The translations under genes were made by a program, and so were the position numbers. This document shows, in pieces, positions 61,169 through 64,000 of a stretch of 64,000 nucleotides of DNA (positions within the stretch are counted from its first letter, which is position 1; each line of letters begins with the position of its first letter). This DNA comes from Methylocystis heyeri. Lineage in GTDB: Bacteria > Pseudomonadota > Alphaproteobacteria > Rhizobiales > Beijerinckiaceae. The stretch covers positions 2,542,001-2,606,000 of the forward strand of contig NZ_CP046052.1 of NCBI RefSeq assembly GCF_004802635.2, given 5' to 3'. The notes below the pieces were generated by a model. That model ran no database searches. It was given only the letters and a program-made list of their open reading frames with translations, and was not told the origin of the DNA.

Positions 61169-62437
61169 TCAATCCGGGGCGTAGCCTTGCGCCTGGTTGA
61201 GTCTGGATTGCGCGACGCGGAGATCGACCAGCCCCGTGGCCTGCGCCCGCTGGGCGTCGAGATAGGATTGGCGCACGCGATAGAGGTCGACGGCGTTCGC
61301 TTCCCCCAATTGGAACGACTTTCGCTCGAGTTCGAATTGCTCGCTCGCGACCGCGAGGCGCCTGGCCGAGATGGCGGCGTTGCGTTGCGCTGCGGCGACC
61401 GCCGTGCGCGCTGCGGCGATCTCGGCGGCGACGATGCGCCGCGCGCGTTCATATTCGGCGCGCGATTTGACGAGGTCGGCTTCCGCCTCGGCGCGGCGCG
61501 GCTCGTTGCGGCCGGGCGTCGGCAGGGGAATCTTGATGCGAAAGCCCAGAGTCGTCGAATCGGTGCGGCTCAGATCCGCGGGATTCTTGCCGAATTCATA
61601 TTCCCGATTCTGCTCGTGACGGCCGAACACGCCGATTTCAGGATTCTCGATGAAGCTGGCGTCGACCAGCCGAAGTTGCGACTCGGCGCGGGACACAGCG
61701 GCGAGCGGGGCGCGCAAGGCCGGATGATCGTCGATGGCGACGCCGCGCCCGACAGGCTCCAGCTCCCCGTCCGGCGCCACGCCGTTCGTCAGCACGGCGT
61801 AAGCGGCCCGAGCGGCCTTGCTGGCGGCTTCGGCCTGCGCCACCTCGCTCGCAGCCGCCAGCGTCTCGTTTTGAGCGAGCAGCGTATCCTGATGCGCGGA
61901 CTCGCCGAGGGTCTCGCGCCGCGACATGTCGGCTTCGATGTCGCGCGCGGTGGAGAGACGACTCCGGGCGATCGCCGCTTCGCGCGCGGCTCTTTGCGCG
62001 CGCCACCAGGCGTCCCGCACCAAAGCGGCGACCTCGAGCCGGCGCAGGGCCAGCCGCTCGTCGATTTCGACGACGCCGGCGTCGACCGTTTCTCGAAGCG
62101 CCTGGCTTTGCCCGGGCAGCCAGACCGGCATGCTCGCCTCGATTTCGGTCTCTCTCTCGCCGTGCAGATTGCCGCCGGCGTTGGACCGCCGCGCGCTCGA
62201 AATATAGGGCGACCCCGGCGAAATCGAGTCAGCCGTGTGATAACGCGCGCCGATGGCGCGGCGCTGCGCCTCGAGAGCCGCGCTCTGGGCGTCGATATCG
62301 ACGGCGGAGGTCAGATGCCGCGCAATGACGAAGCCCGCGGCGGCCTTTGGTTTGGGTTTGGGCTTGGCGTCCGTGGGACCGGAGCCGAGCAGGAGAAGAC
62401 AGGCGACGAGGAGACGGATCATAAGCCCATTGCTCAT
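61169..62437 (-). CDS. Outer-membrane efflux protein, TolC/CzcC family
   Basis: The 422-aa protein has a signal peptide (MIRLLVACLLLLGSGPTDA), a Lys/Pro stretch, and two OEP helical repeats with the ALEAQRRAIGARY and EYERARRIVAAEIAAARTAVA coiled coils. It forms the outer-membrane channel of the tripartite metal efflux pump. ATG 62437 overlaps the RND gene stop by four bases. It would export metal ions together with the RND protein and a membrane-fusion protein expected beyond the right edge. Confidence 0.88.
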   Translation of the reverse strand: MSNGLMIRLLVACLLLLGSGPTDAKPKPKPKAAAGFVIARHLTSAVDIDAQSAALEAQRRAIGARYHTADSISPGSPYISSARRSNAGGNLHGERETEIEASMPVWLPGQSQALRETVDAGVVEIDERLALRRLEVAALVRDAWWRAQRAAREAAIARSRLSTARDIEADMSRRETLGESAHQDTLLAQNETLAAASEVAQAEAASKAARAAYAVLTNGVAPDGELEPVGRGVAIDDHPALRAPLAAVSRAESQLRLVDASFIENPEIGVFGRHEQNREYEFGKNPADLSRTDSTTLGFRIKIPLPTPGRNEPRRAEAEADLVKSRAEYERARRIVAAEIAAARTAVAAAQRNAAISARRLAVASEQFELERKSFQLGEANAVDLYRVRQSYLDAQRAQATGLVDLRVAQSRLNQAQGYAPD

Positions 62438-64000
62438 GACTCGCTCCCCTTCTCCTCGGCGCCGGGTTCGACGCGTTTCGGAAAGCCGAAGCGCTCGTAA
62501 AGGATCGGGAGGAGAATGAGAGTGAGCGACGTCGCGGTGACGAGGCCGCCGATGACGACCACCGCGAGCGGGCGTTGAATCTCGGATCCGGGACCAGTCG
62601 CGAAAAGGAATGGCGCAAGGCCGAGCGCGGCGATGGTCGCCGTCAGCATGACCGGCCGCATCCGTCGCTGCGCGCCCTCCACGACGACTTCGCGCGCCGT
62701 GCGTCCGCCCTCGACTGCGAGCTTGTTGAAATAGGAGATCAGCACGACGCCGTTCAACACGGCGATGCCGACCAGCGCAATGAAGCCCACCGAGGCCGGC
62801 ACCGAGAGAAACTCCCCCGAGAGCCAGAGGCCGACGACCCCGCCGATCGCCGCGAAGGGCACGTTGCAAAAGACGAGCGTCGCCTGGGCCGCGGAATTGA
62901 AGGTCAGGTAAAGCAACAGGAAAATCAGCGCCAGCGCCAGCGGCACGACGACGGCGAGGCGAGCCGACGCCCTCTGCTGGTTCTCGAATTGGCCGCCCCA
63001 TATGTAACGGTACTGCGGCGGCTTCTGCACCTCTCGCGCCACCGCCGCCTTCGCTTCCTCGACGAAGCCGACCAGATCCCGGCCCGTGACATTGGCGAGC
63101 ACGGTGGCGAATCTCTGGCCCTCCTCGCGAATGACCTGGATCGGACCATTCTCGGCGGCGACCTCGGCGAGCTGCGACAGCTCGACGACTTTGCCTTCTC
63201 CGGAGACGATCGGCACGCGCGCGAAATCGACTGGCGACCGGCGCGAAGTTTCCGAGCCTCGCACCACGAGGGGCGTGCGGATCGGGCCTTCGAGAACGAT
63301 CCCGACCTGGCGTCCGTCGATCAGGACGCGCAATGCGTCCTGGATCTCTCCGGCGTTGATTCCAAAACGACCGGCCGCAAGACGGTCGATTCTCGCGGTC
63401 AGATATCGCATGCCGTCGTTCTGGAGCGCGAAGACGTCCTGCGCGCCGGGAAGCTTGCGCAAGACTGCGGCCACGTCGCGGGAAATCCGATTGAGCTCGT
63501 CGATATCGTCGCCGAAAATCTTCACGACGACGTCGCCGCGCGCGCCGATGATCATTTCCTGCACGCGCATGTCGATCGGTTGGGAGAATGAGTAGGAAAT
63601 GCCGGGAATCCTGTCGAGCACGGAGCGCAGCTCTCCCAGCAGCCAGTCGGCGCCGTGGCCTCTCCACTCCTTTTCCGGAGCCAGGGTCAGGAAGTTGTCG
63701 GTCTCGTTGAGGCCTACCGGATCGATGCCGAGCTCATCCGCGCCCGCGCGCGAGATCACGCCCCTGACCTCGGGAATCGCCGCCATGATTTCGCGCTGAA
63801 TGCGCAGGTCGGTTTCCGCGGCCACGTCGACGCTGATCGTCGGGTGCTTTCGGACGGTGACGACGGGCGTCCCCTCGTTCATCACCGGCATGAAAGTCTG
63901 GCCGATCCGCGACGCCGCGACCCCGGAGGCGACAAGTCCCGCAACCACGATCGCCGCGACGGCGAGCGGACGCGCGAGGGCGCGGAGCAGCAAGGGCTCA
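62434..64000 (-). CDS. Heavy-metal efflux RND transporter, CzcA/CusA type, C-terminal half
   Basis: Only the C-terminal ~520 residues lie in the window; the gene continues off the right edge. The visible part is the second RND half: a transmembrane helix (LAVAAIVVAGLVASG), the porter loop from FMPVMNEGTPVV, NFLTLAPEKEW and the five-helix bundle with FIALVGIAVLNGVVLISYFN. FMPxxxEGxxxx and the GxAVLNGVV helix are typical of the HME family. It pumps divalent or monovalent metal ions; the exact metal cannot be told from this half. Confidence 0.92.
   Translation of the reverse strand, partial: EPLLLRALARPLAVAAIVVAGLVASGVAASRIGQTFMPVMNEGTPVVTVRKHPTISVDVAAETDLRIQREIMAAIPEVRGVISRAGADELGIDPVGLNETDNFLTLAPEKEWRGHGADWLLGELRSVLDRIPGISYSFSQPIDMRVQEMIIGARGDVVVKIFGDDIDELNRISRDVAAVLRKLPGAQDVFALQNDGMRYLTARIDRLAAGRFGINAGEIQDALRVLIDGRQVGIVLEGPIRTPLVVRGSETSRRSPVDFARVPIVSGEGKVVELSQLAEVAAENGPIQVIREEGQRFATVLANVTGRDLVGFVEEAKAAVAREVQKPPQYRYIWGGQFENQQRASARLAVVVPLALALIFLLLYLTFNSAAQATLVFCNVPFAAIGGVVGLWLSGEFLSVPASVGFIALVGIAVLNGVVLISYFNKLAVEGGRTAREVVVEGAQRRMRPVMLTATIAALGLAPFLFATGPGSEIQRPLAVVVIGGLVTATSLTLILLPILYERFGFPKRVEPGAEEKGSES

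Noticed and set aside
61137-62500. Continuation of the unknown gene at 59417 into the efflux operon
   Set aside because: After the frameshift the long plus-strand frame is antisense to the TolC-type gene; the real C-terminus is in the +1 frame ending at 61136.

Overview
The window is GC-rich alphaproteobacterial DNA, most likely from a serine-cycle methylotroph of the Hyphomicrobiales. The Methylocystis/Methylosinus methanotroph group fits best; Beijerinckiaceae or Methylobacteriaceae cannot be excluded. The decisive evidence is a minus-strand serine-cycle cluster at 36014-48224 in the order ftfL, sgaA, hprA, mtdA, fchA, mtkA, mtkB, ppc, mcl. A glycerate 2-kinase (gckA, 31517-32791) and glycolate oxidase genes (glcDEF, 27259-31256) lie nearby. 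The alphaproteobacterial ChvG/ChvI-HprK-EIIA-HPr regulatory locus (48910-52961) and an alphaproteobacterial-type 6S RNA beside 5-formyl-THF cyclo-ligase agree with this. No methane monooxygenase, methanol dehydrogenase, tRNA, rRNA or CRISPR array was seen.

Layout. 1-6266: 5' end of hemN, a secreted AprI/Inh-like protease inhibitor, an orphan NarL-type regulator, a GloVer-repeat protein, and a compact three-gene module of coiled-coil protein, OmpA-domain membrane protein and Ras-like GTPase. 6267-18449: divergent ihfA, an acyl-CoA synthetase, prs, mnmA, a DUF1906-like secreted protein, an APC permease, a YcjX-like GTPase, cobT, an unknown gene and fau. 18450-23735: 6S RNA, two coupled membrane proteins, a ParE-toxin remnant, a second GloVer gene with a frameshift, and a DUF6629-like membrane protein. 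23979-35917: hslVU, trpS, glcDEF, gckA and a DUF3142/TPR operon ending in a 39-aa membrane-protein gene. 36014-52961: serine cycle, then the PTS/ChvGI locus. 53417-64000: a HugZ-like protein, a DUF465 protein, a CYTH-CHAD protein, an OFA-family transporter, a 42-aa secreted-type protein, a frameshifted unknown gene, and a heavy-metal RND efflux operon running off the right edge.

How the genes work together. FtfL, FchA and MtdA convert formate to methylene-H4F. SgaA, HprA, GckA and Ppc carry the C2/C3 flow to oxaloacetate. MtkAB and Mcl regenerate glyoxylate and release acetyl-CoA. GlcDEF can return glycolate to glyoxylate. Stem-loops follow most cistrons of this cluster and suggest segmental control of transcript levels. 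The least explained parts are the GTPase/OmpA module, which reads as a GTPase-linked trans-envelope device, and the DUF3142/TPR/39-aa operon. Intergenic repeats of at least three families occur throughout. Two single-base frameshifts (near 21927 and 60784) may be real pseudogenisation or sequencing errors.
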